This document shows, piece by piece, positions 11,658 through 24,539 of a stretch of DNA of 64,000 nt; position 1 is the stretch's first letter; the number at the start of each line of letters is the position of its first letter. The DNA comes from Trametes villosa (lineage: Eukaryota; Basidiomycota; Agaricomycetes; Polyporales; Polyporaceae). Below the pieces are notes generated by a model. It made no database searches. It had not been told where the DNA came from and saw only the letters and a list, made by a program, of their open reading frames with translations. The stretch lies in assembly GCA_002964805.2 (NCBI GenBank), contig PUDQ02000001.1, positions 2,938,001 to 3,002,000 on the forward strand, read 5' to 3'. The position numbers and the translations under genes are program-made.

Positions 11658-13359
11658 ATGTCCTCTGATACTGGCCTCGTCGTTGCAGTATATCAGGGCT
11701 AGTAAGTGCTTACACACTGCGGGACTCGTCGCTTCTCACCCATCGCTTCAGCTTCACGGAGAATTGTCTCGGCCTCACGGTGATGAGTAAGACGTATCCC
11801 CGCACTGCCCACATGCACGCGAAACTCACTAGACGACTACCGTAGCTATAATCGCCTTCGAATATGTCTTGACGCTCCGCCAAGAAGTCGACTACTTCTG
11901 GAGACGCAAAGTCTCGGGGGCGTCCGTGCTGTTCTACCTGACACGATACCTGGCTTTGGTCGTCAACGTGATCGAAACGAGCGGCTTTGCACCCGTCACA
12001 GCCCAGGTGAATACACTCGTCTTTCACTATCTGTCTCGCTATGCTGACTTGTTTTGGATCTTGGCGGTCTTGATAGATGTCAGTTCGCACTGACGGAGTC
12101 ATGTCTACCTCTCCTTTATGCTCATACTTTTGTGCAGGTGCACACCATTCGTACGCGCGGGCTCAATCCTGTCCGCTTTACAGTACCTGCCCTGGGGCGG
12201 TAAGCGTCTTACCATGTAGCTCCCATCTCCATGGTGCTCACCCCGCCGTCAAATCGGCCTGCCACTGTGTCTCCGTCGAGCAGCGTTTTCCGCAATGCGC
12301 GTGTACGCGCTGAGCAGACGCGCCGGCCGGCCCCTCGCCGTGCTGGTGTTTCTCCTCTCACTCGTCCCCCTGGGATGGAAACTGGTACGCTGAAGCCGCC
12401 AGAGCGGCCTGCCACGCTACTCACTTACCACTGGTGCATATAGGGCACCCAACCGTTCGTTGTCGGGGTATTCGACCCCATCGTCGGGTGTGAAGGTGCT
12501 GCGACGTACTCCGTGGCGTTGGGGAGACAGTATGTGCATTCTCAACACGGCTCCGCATGAACTTACTCACTACTCTCGCAGGTGTACGCGCTCGGGCGGG
12601 TCTCGTGTTGTGGCGCAAGCTCATAGTCGTTCTTTACAGTGACCATATCCACGCGAACATGCCTCATCGCCGCCGACCTAATCACCGTCGCGGTCACCTG
12701 GTACGCGACGTACTCCACGACCCGGTTGGGCTCCGCGGGCAGCTCGGGGTCTTTCGCCATTACCCTATTTCAGGATGGTAAGCCCTCTCGCCGAAATATT
12801 CACCGTATGCCCGCTGACGATGAATGTACTAGGCCTGCTATACTTCATGTATGCGCTACATCCAACAATCTGCGCGGTTCGCGTACTGATGAGTGCCGCG
12901 TTCGTAGTGTCTTGCTCATATTGAACACCCTCCACCTCATCTTCACGATGCTCTCCGTACGTCTACACGCCCTCCCGAGCCTCCAACCGGGCGTGTGTTT
13001 ATCCATTCTGATCGCCCCTCGCACTATGCCGCAGATCGTCGGCGACTCGCAGTCGCCCGTCAGCTACCTCACCATCTTCACCGAACCGTGAGTGTCTGTT
13101 TGCCCTGCTCTTCCGTTCGGACACTGTAACGGAGCTCACCCTTACCCGTGCCAGGCTCACCGCGGTACTCATCGCGCGCTTTCTCCTCGACCTCCAGGCG
13201 ACAAACCGCTCCGCGCTCGACGCGCGCGACCCGGACGAGGACACCGCCGTGGGCGGGGACGCGCTGACGTCCCCTGGCTCTCTCGTCTTCGAGCGCTTCA
13301 TCGGCTCCTTGGCCTCCTCCGCCCAGTCGCAGTCGCAGTCGTACGCGGCGCCGCCGTGA
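11658..13359 (+). CDS. DUF6533 seven-helix membrane protein
   Basis: Basidiomycete-specific integral membrane family of unknown function. The start ATG has a CACC context (11658) and opens MSSDTGLVVAVYQG before a GTAAGT donor. The DUF6533 core is near 11850-12010: TLRQEVDYFWRRK, ASVLFYLTRYLAL. Next come the FSAMRVYALSRR segment and a helix LAVLVFLLSLVP (about 12284-12384), then an exon with VFDPIVGCE, TRTCLIAADLITVAVTW (about 12640-12710), and a final exon LTAVLIARFLLDLQATN ending SYAAPP at a TGA at 13357-13359. These blocks follow family order. Some internal splice junctions (11700-11850 and 12490-12640) are unresolved. Convergent with the DUF6534 gene downstream. Confidence 0.75.
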
Positions 13360-14751
13360 GCGTATGGCGCTGCAGGCGCCTCCCCCAGGCCATCAGAAGA
13401 GAAGGACGCGGCGGAAATGGCGCCACGGCGCTCTCGGTCGGGCGCAATGCATCTGCAATGCGGCTTCGGGGATCACGATCCGTCCGCCCGTGGAGGCGGC
13501 GTGCGGGATCGGAGGCTTCCTGCCTTCGACGAAGTGCGCGGCTGCGCCGGTTTATTCGCAGATGCGGCGGAACATGGGGGGACCGGGGGCTCGACGGGAC
13601 GTCGGGGGTGCCGCTTACCACATAGCGCTCTAAGGGAGCACATTGTCATGTGTTGCTGTACGCGCGTCCGTCGCTAGTCTTACTGAAGCTTCCTCGGAGT
13701 GGGTATTCCGGGCGAACTTTGTTCAACGGTTTCTGTGTAGAGCGCCCTTCGCTGCGTCTTGGATCACGGTATAAAACCTGAGCCTGACCGAAGTCTGACA
13801 GTGCTTGTAAAAGTCCCTCTCGTCCTATCCGCGGGGGCCCTGCTACAAACCCGCACCGCCCGACCGGATGTCAAGCAAACTCCTGCGCGAAATCTTCCGG
13901 CGCCACTGCGGTCTGAATTTGTAGCCGCAAGACGCGGCGGCCCCGTGCGGGCACGCGCGTGATAGATACAGTATCGACGCGTATGCGGCGCGTAACTGGG
14001 CTCGGGAGAACGCCCACAAAGCATGGGAATCGGCGGAGAAGCCTCAGGCAATGGAACCGCACGCGGGGGCTGCGGGAGGTCGCTCGCTCGCGCCGTCTCC
14101 AGCGTTACCGAGCTATTTTGCTAGCACTTGCGTACTTTTTACGTCGGATCCTGTGAACTGTCCCGGCGGTCGGTATTCCGCGAGCTCGGTACCGCTGAAC
14201 GGGTATGGAGAGCGAGCGGATATGGTGCGGTACGGCGAACAACTTCAAGCTTCATATTCCGTTTCCAAAGTGGTACTACATGGGTTCCTATTTACTACGT
14301 AGAGTCTACACGACAGCAGCGCAAAGCAACGCAAAAACGAGCGGGTCCGTGAAAGCTCGACAACAGCAGCGGCCAGCCGGGAATGACAAGGGGGTGGCCG
14401 CCTGGGAAGGGAAGAGCAGGGGCAGGGGCAGCCGCGCCTATGTACATATTTTCAGGGGATATCTCGGCGGCGCGGGGGCCCTCTGGCGCGGCGGGCTACC
14501 GGGGTAGGGGGTATCAGCGGTATACAAGGATACACTATATACCTCAGGGTGCCGGGGCGCGCCGCGCCGGGGGCCCGACTCGCGACTGCGTGCTGGAGGG
14601 GCGCAGCGGGAAGGGGAAGTGACAGCAAGGAAGGGCTGCGCCGTGTGGGTGAAAGGAGGGAACGCTTCGGGTCTTCCGCGGCGGCGGCCGACAGCCCAAC
14701 TCGGGGCGGCGGTGGGCGGCGCGCGGGGAGGGGCAAGAGGGGGAGCAATGC
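13360..14751. other. intergenic region between convergent membrane-protein genes
   Basis: About 1.4 kb between two stop codons. GC-rich low-complexity sequence occurs at 14380-14750. Open frames here are frame shadows of GC-rich DNA; no gene seen. Confidence 0.5.
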
Positions 14752-16748
14752 TCAGACCGCCTCGATGCCCTCGATGCCGTGCTTGTCGGTTTCGCTGCCG
14801 TACTTGGCGGACTGCGTCACGGTAGCCTTGCGTTAGCCTTGAATCGACGTCAGGACGAGGGGATGGCGCCACTCACCTCCTGGTCGTCGTGACGCGTGTC
14901 CTGCGTGGTGTCGATGCGGATCGCGATACCCGACGTGACATCGCGCTTCTGTCCGAGGGTACTGTCAGCAATATGTAACGAAATCGAAGCAAAACCGGGC
15001 GTACCGGGCTGAAGGGCGACATGTTCGTGCCCGCGGCGCTGGTGGGGTGGATGTCGCGCAGCGAGAGCGAGGTGTCGCCGTGGATCGTCGACTTTTCGCG
15101 GAGGGACTTTCGCGCGTTGAGCGTCGCCATGAGCGAGTTCGAGTACACTGCCATGCCATTCCACAACCCGTCAGCCAACGCGTACACGAAGAGGGCAGAG
15201 GGAGGGGAGACGTACGGCGGCCGATGAGGAAGAAGAAGCAGATGTAAATGAACGTGTCCGGCAGGGCGAGGATGGTGATGAGCGACATGCATGCGCAGAC
15301 GCTACGCGTACGCCCACACCTGTCAGCCGCGCGTATGAACAGCGCTCCAAAAGACGCACCTGGTCAACAGACCGGTGTTGACGGAGAAGACGATCAACCG
15401 GTTAACCAAGAGGTTCGACCTGCGACGTAGCGGTCAGTCGACGGCTCGCAGAGGGGGAGAGGGATGGCGTACTTGTGGAAGCCCGTTTTGGAGACCTGGA
15501 GGATGGTGCACAGGATGGCGGCGATGACGACGTCTCCTGCAGCGGCGAATCCGTTGATACTGATAGACAGAACCTTGATCTTGCCTAGGTCCGCAAAGGT
15601 CTCGAAGGACAGACTGGATCGAGAACGACGGTCAGTCGTTGAGCGCGACTGCGCGGGGTGAGGGCACTCACGCCTGGATAGCATATGCTGAATAATCAAG
15701 TAGGTATCAGTGATCGTGCTCGAGGGGACATCAAGGACCGCTACGCACCCATAGCCACAGCTATTGCACACAACGTCCGAAACAGTCAGTGGAGCCCCGC
15801 AAACCAGGTTGGGATACTTACAGAACTCAGCGGTGATCAGTGCGACCTGATCAATCTGATGAGACAAGATATGGCACACATGTGAGATGGATCTACGCAC
15901 CACAGGGATTACAAGATACACCCTCCGTCCGCTCACTGAGCTAGAGGTCAGTCGAGGACGCGAGGGACAGCTGGATGGGACTCACACTTCCAGACGCGGA
16001 CAGCGTAGAAGCTATGGCATGATCAGACACCGCCGATCTGAACAGCTGTCAAGACGTACCTCTGAACGAGCAGCCCGGTAAACGCCTGGAAGAAGACCTC
16101 CGGGATCATGGTGCTGTACGGATCGTCAATGCGAAGATGAATGGCATGCAGCGACTAACTCACGAGGAGAGCAGGCCAAGACTGTCCGGGTGGCCATACT
16201 CCGTGACCAGGTACCAGTATACTGAGGGCGACGTGAACGGGACGGGCATAGATCATTAACACGCATGCATACCACTATGTGAGATCATAGCCTGCGCGGG
16301 ATCGTCAGGACGGAAGGCGGTGCGAGAGGCCCTGGGATAACTCACTTGATGGATGGTGTCCGTAGTCCACACAGCCGCTACCTACGCCACAGTCAAAATC
16401 ATAACTTTGAGCGGATAGTTCGTTGCATATTTACCAGCGCCTTCATGTACAGAGGGTCGCGCGGGTAGCGGGTGTAGTAGTAGTATATCTGCGATAGGGA
16501 AACTGAAGGCTTATGAGGATCCAGCTATGACATATCGAGCTGTTCAAGACATACCTCCGTAGAACCTGACAGGCGGAACACCATGTCGAGTTCAGTATCG
16601 TAATGCACGCCAACAAGGCATCGCGACTTACACGGCGCAGATGATAACTCCGATGAGGAGCGGACCCATGCTGTAGCGCGAATCATGAGTAACGATCGTG
16701 TCAGAGAGGCGCTGGTGAATAGACTCACGTTCCATCGATGACGGCCAT
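14752..16748 (-). CDS. DUF6534 seven-helix membrane protein
   Basis: Another basidiomycete membrane family of unknown function, cut into many tiny exons. It starts MAVIDGT (ATG at 16748) and continues MGPLLIGVIICAV, then IYYYYTRYPRDPLYMKAL (about 16440-16490), VAAVWTTDTIHQ (about 16350-16385), VYWYLVTEYGHPDS, PEVFFQAFTGLLVQR and FYAVRVWK. The DUF6534 block follows at 15500-15620 (GDVVIAAILCTIL, SKTGFHK) and at 15240-15300 (LALPDTFIYICFFFLIG), then VYSNSLMATLNARKSLR (about 15120-15170). The hydrophilic tail ends GIEGIEAV at 14752. Order and spacing fit the family, and about seven hydrophobic helices are visible. Function unknown. Confidence 0.85.
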
Positions 16749-19240
16749 ACTGGATTACAGGGAGGTCAGAGGGACAAGAAAACCAGGAAGGTTGGGTGAC
16801 AGGGGAGGAGGGGCCCAATGCGGGGACACGGCTCGCGGTCATCCGTCTTTAAGTTGCTGGCAGGTCGTGCCCCGAGCGAACGGAGATGTCAGATGCGCGC
16901 AGCGGCAATCGCAGCGCTCCGCAAGCCCTGCCGCCTTGGATATTCGGGGAGTGCAGATTTCCAGAAGCGTGGTCCGTGGGCGAGTACCTCGCGAAGGAGC
17001 GACGCGGAGCCAGCGGCGTTCTGGGATCTAATTGAATGGCGAGTGATGGTCACCACCGCTGACATCGGTCACCAACTCTCGACGTCCGGCCGCTTGGGAG
17101 TGCGGGTGCGGGGAGCGAGCATCAGAACGAGCTTGTCCCTCACCGATTGGCGAGCGCGTAAGAGCCCGTGGACCTGGCGTGGGCCTGACGGATGGGGCAC
17201 GCACTTGGACGCGGACGGCGCCGGTCGCTGTGCACGGTCGAGAACAGGCCGGTTAGCGCGGAGCGAGGCGGACGTTAACGTTGGAAGACGTTCTGACGGA
17301 AAACGACGGACGCTGGTAAATGAGATGTGACATCTCGTGCGAGGGAAGCATCCACACCGAGCATCGTGGGCGCTGTGGTGGCAATGCCGGAAGATGTCTG
17401 CACATCCTCCTCGCCGTGCAGTCTTCTGGCTGAACGGTGCCCGCGGAAAGAGAGACAAACTGGCTCTGCAAATGCCTCCGCGAAGCACACAGCACGTCGG
17501 AAGAACCCGCGGAGCGCCCGCGAGGACGGGGCCGCCTTCTGCCCATGACGCGCGTTCGAACCCCGCTGTGGACGACAGCTAGAAGCCGAACTCTACCTCA
17601 ACCGTATCTCCAATCGCGCGAAGCCTCCCCTCTAGATGATCATATCCGCTTTCGCTGTGCTCAGAAGCGTACTGATGGGCGGGATTCGTGTGAGTGCGTG
17701 AGGAGACGAGCGGAGCAGCCCCGGCGGGAGCAGTCGCGTGCGGACATGGCCCCCATCAGCAGCGCTACCGTGGCTTCAATGCAACCCTGAAGTGTACGCT
17801 CTCAATCTTCTCGCATGTCCACAGTTCTGATGCTTTCACACAGGCGCACTTCAAATCCTGCTGCTTATTGCATTATGCACGACAAATTGCATGAACACCG
17901 TACGGCGGCCAAGCAGGAGAATCCTGAGCATATGAGCAGCATGCATGGCAGCAGTCGCCACGCTGTCATTGGCAAAGTCTCTTGGACAGCGGCCATGGAT
18001 CCGTATCGAACGCCGACGGCGCGCGGAGGTCATCACGACTTCCAGCCATCCGCCAGCCCTCGCTAACGCCCAAGGAACGAACAGAACCTCACGGCATCCT
18101 CCCCACACTAAACCTCTCCGCGTGCGGCCCCCAAAACCCGCCGGACGCGATGGACGCACTGCTGCGTCGCCACCGATGTACCGTCTCCTTAGACCTAAGA
18201 CTATGCTCATGTGCGCATCCCAGCTTCGAAGCCAGGATCGCCCGCTTTACGTCTCCCGTCGCCACAGGGGACCCCCGACGCAGATAGCGCAACCGAGGCG
18301 GCCGAGGTTGCGAAGACGTCTGGGCGGGAGAGCGATGCCCAGGACGGGGCCCGCCGCCGCCACAGCTGCCACGACGCTATCGGACCCGTCCCAGACGGGT
18401 GCCGACACTTCCCAGTGCGAAGCTGATGCACACGATGCTCGCAAGTACGCGGCCTGGCCAGCATCAGCCGCCGGTGTGTCTCGGAACGCGAGTCGCGACG
18501 ACGCGAACGCTGTGGTGCGCATGTGGGTGCGCATCGTCGCATCGGGAGCCCGAAAATAGCTGGGGATGAGGTGAGCAGGACAGAGGATGTCCGGCCGGGC
18601 ACGAACATACATAACTGCTGTCGCTGTCAGCAAGGCGGAGAAGACGCGTGCGCCGATGCGGCGGGAGGGCTCGGGACTCGGCATTGCACGCGGCGCGCTT
18701 GCGTGCGGTACGGCGCCGGCGGGTTCGATGGCCAGCGCCCATCGCCCATCGTGCGCCCTCTGAGTCTGACGGCAGCAGGGCCGGGGGGCGCTCTCGCTTA
18801 TACTAGGGCGGCGGGTGCCTCGGTGCGGGATCAGGGTTGTCAATGAGACCCTTGGAGGGGTGCTCGTGCGTCTTGGCCCCAGGTACCCTCCCGCTCCGAG
18901 GCAGGCGTCGGGGACTCGGGGAACGCGCCATGAGGCAACTACGGATGGAGAGGGGGCCGGGGGTGGGGACAGCTCCCGCGACGCCTCCCTTGCGGGCCTC
19001 CGCGGGGCATCATGATGCATACACCCTCATATTCAGGGTTCGCAGTGGCGCGCCTGTGTATGGACGGGCTACGGCGGGGCTAGATGTTTGTTGACCTCGT
19101 GAAGTGGGTTCCCCCGTAGTACCGGGGACGTCTATCCCTCTATGTCCGGCTCTCCCTGGCGATGCCGGTCGTCGCGGTTGTGGTGCACCCCTCCACGTCG
19201 GTGCTCAGAATATCTATGTGAAAGCTGCGTAGCTGAAGCA
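16749..19240. other. gene-poor stretch, 2.5 kb
   Basis: No protein family, RNA gene or clear repeat was recognised. Open frames on both strands are GC-driven overlaps without splice logic or domains. It ends where the duplicated block containing gene C begins. Confidence 0.45.
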
Positions 19241-19396
19241 AGAGAGTATAATGCTGCGCAGTAGCGGAGGTATATACATTATACGGCACATATCAACAAG
19301 AAAGTATGAGGCTCGGTACAGTAATATCATTAGCGTTGAATTGTCCTAACGTTGGCAGGTGTCGGAACGAGCTCGATCGCGAAGGGGAGGGGGTGG

Positions 19397-22300
19397 TCAA
19401 GTGAGATCGATGACATCCTGGTCATCGTACGCCATCTTCCTGCGCTTCCTCTGCGCGTGCTCCGCCTCGTCTGGTCTCTTCGAGGTGGACGCGGTCACGG
19501 GAATGGACGCTGCTGCGGGTGCATGCGTGCCCGCATGAGTTGCCGGGGCAGTCTGCACGGCGGGAGGAGGGGCTTGGGGATCGATGGCGGGCCGCACGTA
19601 GAAGTGCTGACCAGCGCCTGCTGCGTTTGCGGACGCGACTGCTGCATGGATAGCGTGGAAGGAGCCTTGGTAGGCGGGCTGCGCGGGGTTCATGGGAGGG
19701 GGTGCCGCGGCAGGCTGCGATGCCGACGTTGATGCTTGTCCAGAGGCGGTCGTGCGTGGTGCGGACGCGGTAGTCGTACTCCCGCTCGCAACAGGAGCTG
19801 CCGTCGTCGCGGCCGCGGAGCTTGCAGCCACGGAGCGTCCTTCCAGGCCGGCGACGATCCGGGCGTAATCGGGGCCCAAGGCCGCTTGGAGTTCCGAAGC
19901 CTTTGCGCTGATGCCTCGGAGGAGCTTTTTGCCTTCCATCTGGGCGTGAGTCCACTTCGCAGGCCCTACAATCGCCTTCGTCTTCGTGATCTGAGGCGCG
20001 GCGCGGAGATGAGTCCACAATTGAGGCCGAAAAGGAAAAGTAGCATGCCACGACGCACCGTAAGACCCTGGGGCGTGCTCCTGATCGTCACGAAGGTGGC
20101 CACTTGTTTCGCGTGCCTGAATAGGAAAGTCTCGACGTGCCGTCTCTTCGGTGCGCCAATCCGCTGCCAGCTCTTACAGTCCTCGGGCTCTGAGGTCAAG
20201 AACTTGCGTATCGGGGGGCACACGTCGCACGTGCACGTCCAGCTCTTCAGGTTCGCCAGGAGTGCGGCTGCCGTGTCCGGGGGACGCGGGCCCATCGCCT
20301 TCTGCACCCAGTGGAGCAGGATCTTCCGGAAGGCGGTCGCGAAGGCCTCCGAGGTAAGCGGCTGCTTGTACTTCACGAGCAGCGCGCGCATGTCGGGCAC
20401 CAGGGGCGCGAGCTGCTCCTGGATGTACTTGAGGTCCAGCTTGGCGGGGTTGAGGAGTCGTCCAATCACGAACTTGCAGGCCTCCGGGAGCTGGAGTGTG
20501 AGACAGAACTCGAGCGCCGCGATGGCCGGCTTTTGGACAGCAGGGGCACGCTGGGCAGCTCCCCAAGCGTAGGACTGGTACGGTCGCGTGTAGGTGAGGT
20601 CTATGGCGTTGACGTATTTCTGCAGGAGGCGAAGGAGGAGGGGGTTGACGCTGTTCCCGGTTGCGTCTATCTGGGTACGCTTCGCACCCATCTCTTCGAT
20701 AACCGCGCGCAGAGTTCCGATCGGTATCTGCAGAGTCTCGAGCTTGGTAGTCACCCTGCGTTGAAGTGGCGATTAGTACCAGTGCGGCATGTCCGACCAA
20801 CTGTGTGATTCGACTCACTGGAGGAGCGATTCTCCGGGTTTATCGCTTCCGATAACCGCTTGGATCAGGGACGGAACGTCGGTGGGCTGGAGGCGCGGAA
20901 GGTCGGCTAGCGCGGATCGAAGGTGGAGTGCGCTCGCAGTCGCAGAGATCTTGCGTAGGGCCGGAGGCGGGACGCCACCTGAGAGCGTGCGCGAGATCTC
21001 ATTCACGTAGGTGACCACCGGGAGGAGAACGCCCTTGACGCGACGAACGACGACGTCATTCGCTAGGCCTGTGAGCGCGAGGAGCTTGTCGACAACGGTG
21101 GGGAAGAGGTCGTCGGGACCGAGCTCGAGGGACGCCTTGACGTACGGCTTCGCTTTTTCGAGCTGCGCCGGTTCCTCGGTAGGCTTGTTGTAGGCGTAGG
21201 AGTAGGAGTAGCCAGTGTTGGCCGCTGGTGCTGCAGCGGCGTAGAAGTTGACTTTGGCAAGAGCGGTTGCGAATAGGTCTCTTGCCATCCGGGCGCGCGC
21301 CTCGGCGGGGATGCCCTTGTCGTCCTTCAGAGACACCGCATATTCCAGGAGGGCGGCATTGTCGGTAGTCGGTTTGATTAGAGGTAGTACCCTGTGCAAG
21401 TAATTAGCTTATGACCCCCGTGGTAACTCGGTATCAATGTCCTACTCACTTGTTTTCCAGGAAATCAACGCCACCGCCGTACTTCATGGCGAGCGCAGTG
21501 AGGGCCTTATGCTCGTCCTTGCCAACCGGTTTCAGCGCGTCGAATCGCTTAGTACGCTGTGCGGAGACCCAGTCCTTGGTGGCGCTGGCGAGCTGCTCCG
21601 AGTTCTGGGAAGCGACCCAGGCTTCAAACCTCTCCAAGAACCGGAGGGCGCTGACGTTTGATGGGTCTCGCTCAAGCGCGCGCTCCAAACTATATCATAC
21701 AGTACGTCAGTCAGGATGTGCGATGAGTAACGATGGTGAACACCCGCCTTGGCTTGACCTCTACGAAGCCAAATGCCGTGACAGCGAGGTAGATGTGCTT
21801 CTCCCCGCCGAGAGCGGCCACCGACCGCTCGGCATCGCAGGCCTTGACAGCGCGGAACCAGAGCGAGAGGTCCCCCCACCTCACTGCAGCATGGCATACA
21901 CTCCCGACAACCGCCGCGCACTGAGAGGTGCTCGCCCGGACTAGGATGATATGCGTTAAGTCCCTTTCTTCGATGGTGGGCTCCATTGTCACCGATGTGC
22001 GAATCCTCTGGCAAGCGTACTCGAAGCCGTCTGCGCCGTGGATCATGTCAAAGTCCGCCCAGCCGGGCCACATGACAAGAACGGTTCGGCGGTAAACTGT
22101 AGAAGAAATCGAGTCAGCCTGGGCATCGCGCACAAGCGTGTCGCGAATGTCCTTACAACGCTCCAGCGTGCCTCCGTACTATCGGGGTATCCGTTGTTCA
22201 ATCGACGCTCATGCATTCAAGACTGAACGACCTACATTGCCCTGGTAGCCTTCGTATTCTTGATCGTCATACCCTCCGGACGTGATCTCGTCGACGAGCC

Positions 22301-24310
22301 TCTTGGGTATAACTTCGGTTTGGAGGTCGTAGTCGATGGAGTCCCCTATGTCCATGCCGTCCAGGTCAACGAGGTCCTCGATATTGACGTCCGTCTCGTC
22401 GACTTCACACATTGACACGTCGTCATCGTCCTCCGACGGCTCGTCATAGTAGCATCGGCCCCACCTGTCGTCCCGACCGCCATAGTCGTTGGCACCGCCC
22501 CTCTCGGTGCAAGTGAGATTGGCCAGGCCGAGATGAATGTCGTGCTCCGAGGCAATGCTGTCAAGAATGGCTACCAGGTGTGCGTCGACACCCTTGAGCG
22601 CGCTCCCTTCGAGGGCAGCTTGAGAGTACTTGTGGCTGAGGAGGTAGATGATCTTCTTCGGAGCGTTCCCATCGCTCTCCGCACGTCTCCACGAGTGTAG
22701 GACATGTCGGAGACGAGACGGTAAGGTGCTCACGCTCAGAGCCGGGCGCAGTGCGCTGGTGGTGTGCACGAGGTTGAACGAGAGCGCTAGGCGGTATCCG
22801 CTGGTGATCTCCTTCACCTCGTGCTCCACGTCCGTGTACCAAGCCAGGACGGAGGTGTTGACTAGGCTACCGGGGCTGGTGTCGTAGGTCGAATGAAGAT
22901 CTCCGTGACTGACGTGTACGGCGCCACCTGTGAACCTCGACGGCAGCACGATGACGATGGTGGCAAACATGCCGTTGACCTTCTCAGTGCTGCTTGTGGT
23001 GAGAACGAGTCGTCCACTGATATACGGTAGTATACGTACTCGACGTGCGGCAAGAAGCTGCAGAGTTATAACCAAATCAAGCTGCGCCCACCGAAAGCGG
23101 AGTGAGCTACTCACTGGGAACCCTTTTCGTAGAGCAGGAGCTTGTACAGCTCGCAACGTGGTTTGCTCGCCTCGAAGTTGACTCCAAGGACTTGACACAC
23201 CTCGCGGACTGTCTGGGCCATGAAAGGCTCCCATGCGCCGTTCTCGAAGTGCACCTATCACAGAGCTCAAGGTTGAACCGCCAAGATATAATGAAGGATA
23301 GTACCTTGGCCGCGTCGATCTCCCATGTATCCCGAACGGACTTATCCACAATCGTTTGGTCCACTTTCCCGAACGGGGCTTGCTCCGAACGCGCCTTAAT
23401 AGCAGCCGCGTCCCGCTCGCTGAGAGGGAGGCCGACCGTCCCAAGACCGTCTATACTGAGCGCCGGATTGGGTGCGGCTGGGTAGGATCTACTGAATGAG
23501 AACGCGCCGCTGAACTCTAGGTCCCCGGACAGTATGTTCTCCAGGTCGCCCTGAGGTGAGAGAACCCATTGAGCAAGGAAGAATCCACGTTTGCTCTGGA
23601 CTTACCTTGATATCTTGAGAGGGGTCCTCGAGTTCGCTCTCATAGTCCTCGTCGTCGGTATCCTCGTCATCCTCGTCTTCGCCGTCCTCATCCTCATCGT
23701 TGTTTGCATCGTCTTGGACGAAGACAGTGTTCGTCGACGTCCCCGAGTTACCCTCACCATTGCCGCCACCATCAGGGACTGTAGTCTCCCCTCTTGCGTC
23801 GACATGGTTAGTGATACTTTGCTCGGGTACGGCGTTGCTCTCCATGACGTTCGAGTCGGTAGGACTTGCGGTCCTGGGTTTTGCTTTGATACCGATCTCC
23901 TCCTTAGCCAGCACTACCCCTGCTGCGCCTGAACGAGCATCTGTGGGTTGCGGCGGGATGAGCGCGGCTGTGTCATATGTATTAGCAGAGGGGGAGATCA
24001 AGCTAAGAGTTTGACTGCGCACTCGTGGCTTCATGGATGGGGGCGATATTCTTGTCCTCCGAGGCTGACTCTCGTTCTTCTCTCTTGACTTCTAGCTCGG
24101 TGCTGGAGGTGATGTTCCGCGGTAGAGCAACTGGCGTAGCCTTGAGTAAGAAAATGCGTTCTCGAGAGATCTTGCACATACCTTCCAGGGGCATGTGGTC
24201 AGTGGTGGCCTCAAGCTTCGGCACAGCCGCGCTCGGGGCTTGAGCCTCCCCGGTGTCCTGCAACAAGATTAGTACGTTAGGCAGAAACCTGGGGGCTAAA
24301 AAAATACCAT
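19397..24310 (-). CDS. family member C: 2OG-Fe(II) oxygenase with long nuclear C-terminal region
   Basis: About 1,380 residues in about 12 exons. The first coding exon appears to be the ATG alone (24310-24308), followed by MDTGEAQAPS. An acidic N-terminal segment ends SQDIK. The prolyl-4-hydroxylase-like oxygenase domain follows: FLPHVDS (HxD iron ligands, on an 18-nt microexon at about 23050-23067), VLPSRFTGGAVHVSHGD, and the distal ligand and 2-oxoglutarate arginine in DVEHEVKEITSGYRLALSF. Downstream lie segments shared with A, B and D (VLVMWPGWADF, GGGVDFLENK, helical region, DYARIVAGLEG). A Pro/Ala-rich tail ends in a bipartite nuclear signal (SKRPDEAEHAQRKRRK) and DVIDLT. Substrate unknown; a protein hydroxylase is the family-based guess. 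Divergent from NAF1. Confidence 0.88.
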
Positions 24311-24539
24311 GTTCTGCAGTATCGGCCCCAGCACTAGAGACTGTCGGATGGGGGCGCGGTGCACAGGCGAGGTGGTGGGAGAAAGGAGGCTGCTACGCGG
24401 ACGCGTCTGGCCATTCGCGTCGCTAAGCGCTGTTACCGCTGCACGTGATCGTGACGACACAATTCGCGTCGCGCGCGCCTAACTGAGACTCTTGCGCGGA
24501 GAAGTGTGCAAGCGCCCGTGAGATTTGTCTCCTGCACCG
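24311..24539. promoter_or_regulatory. bidirectional promoter of gene C and NAF1
   Basis: 229 bp separate two divergent ATGs. A CACGTG E-box is at 24442-24447, 132 bp from the C start. The part from 24311 to about 24460 is conserved upstream of gene D; the NAF1-proximal part is not. Confidence 0.6.
24442..24447. promoter_or_regulatory. conserved CACGTG E-box upstream of gene C
   Basis: Lies in a block (TCACGATCACGTGCAG on the C sense strand) that is also present upstream of D at almost the same distance from the ATG. CACGTG is the usual target of bHLH transcription factors in fungi; binding is inferred only. Confidence 0.45.

Larger units (their letters stand above)
19241..24460 (-). repeat. 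inverted segmental duplication, copy 1 (contains gene C)
   Basis: On the minus strand this block aligns end to end with 38274-43457 on the plus strand. Homology covers about 140 bp of promoter, all exons and introns of gene C/D, and about 150 bp past the stop (shared AACGTTAGGACAAT near 19345-19360, and a shared CTCTCT end near 19241). Outside these limits I see no similarity. Confidence 0.8.

Noticed and set aside
14438..14872. 144-codon minus-strand frame beyond the DUF6534 stop
   Set aside because: The DUF6534 reading frame ends properly at 14752 after splicing; this frame is low-complexity Pro/Arg/Ala sequence overlapping it.
17945..19020. Long overlapping open frames on both strands in GC-rich DNA
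   Set aside because: Arg/Pro/Ala-rich translations in several frames at once are typical of GC bias; no domain, start context or introns support them.
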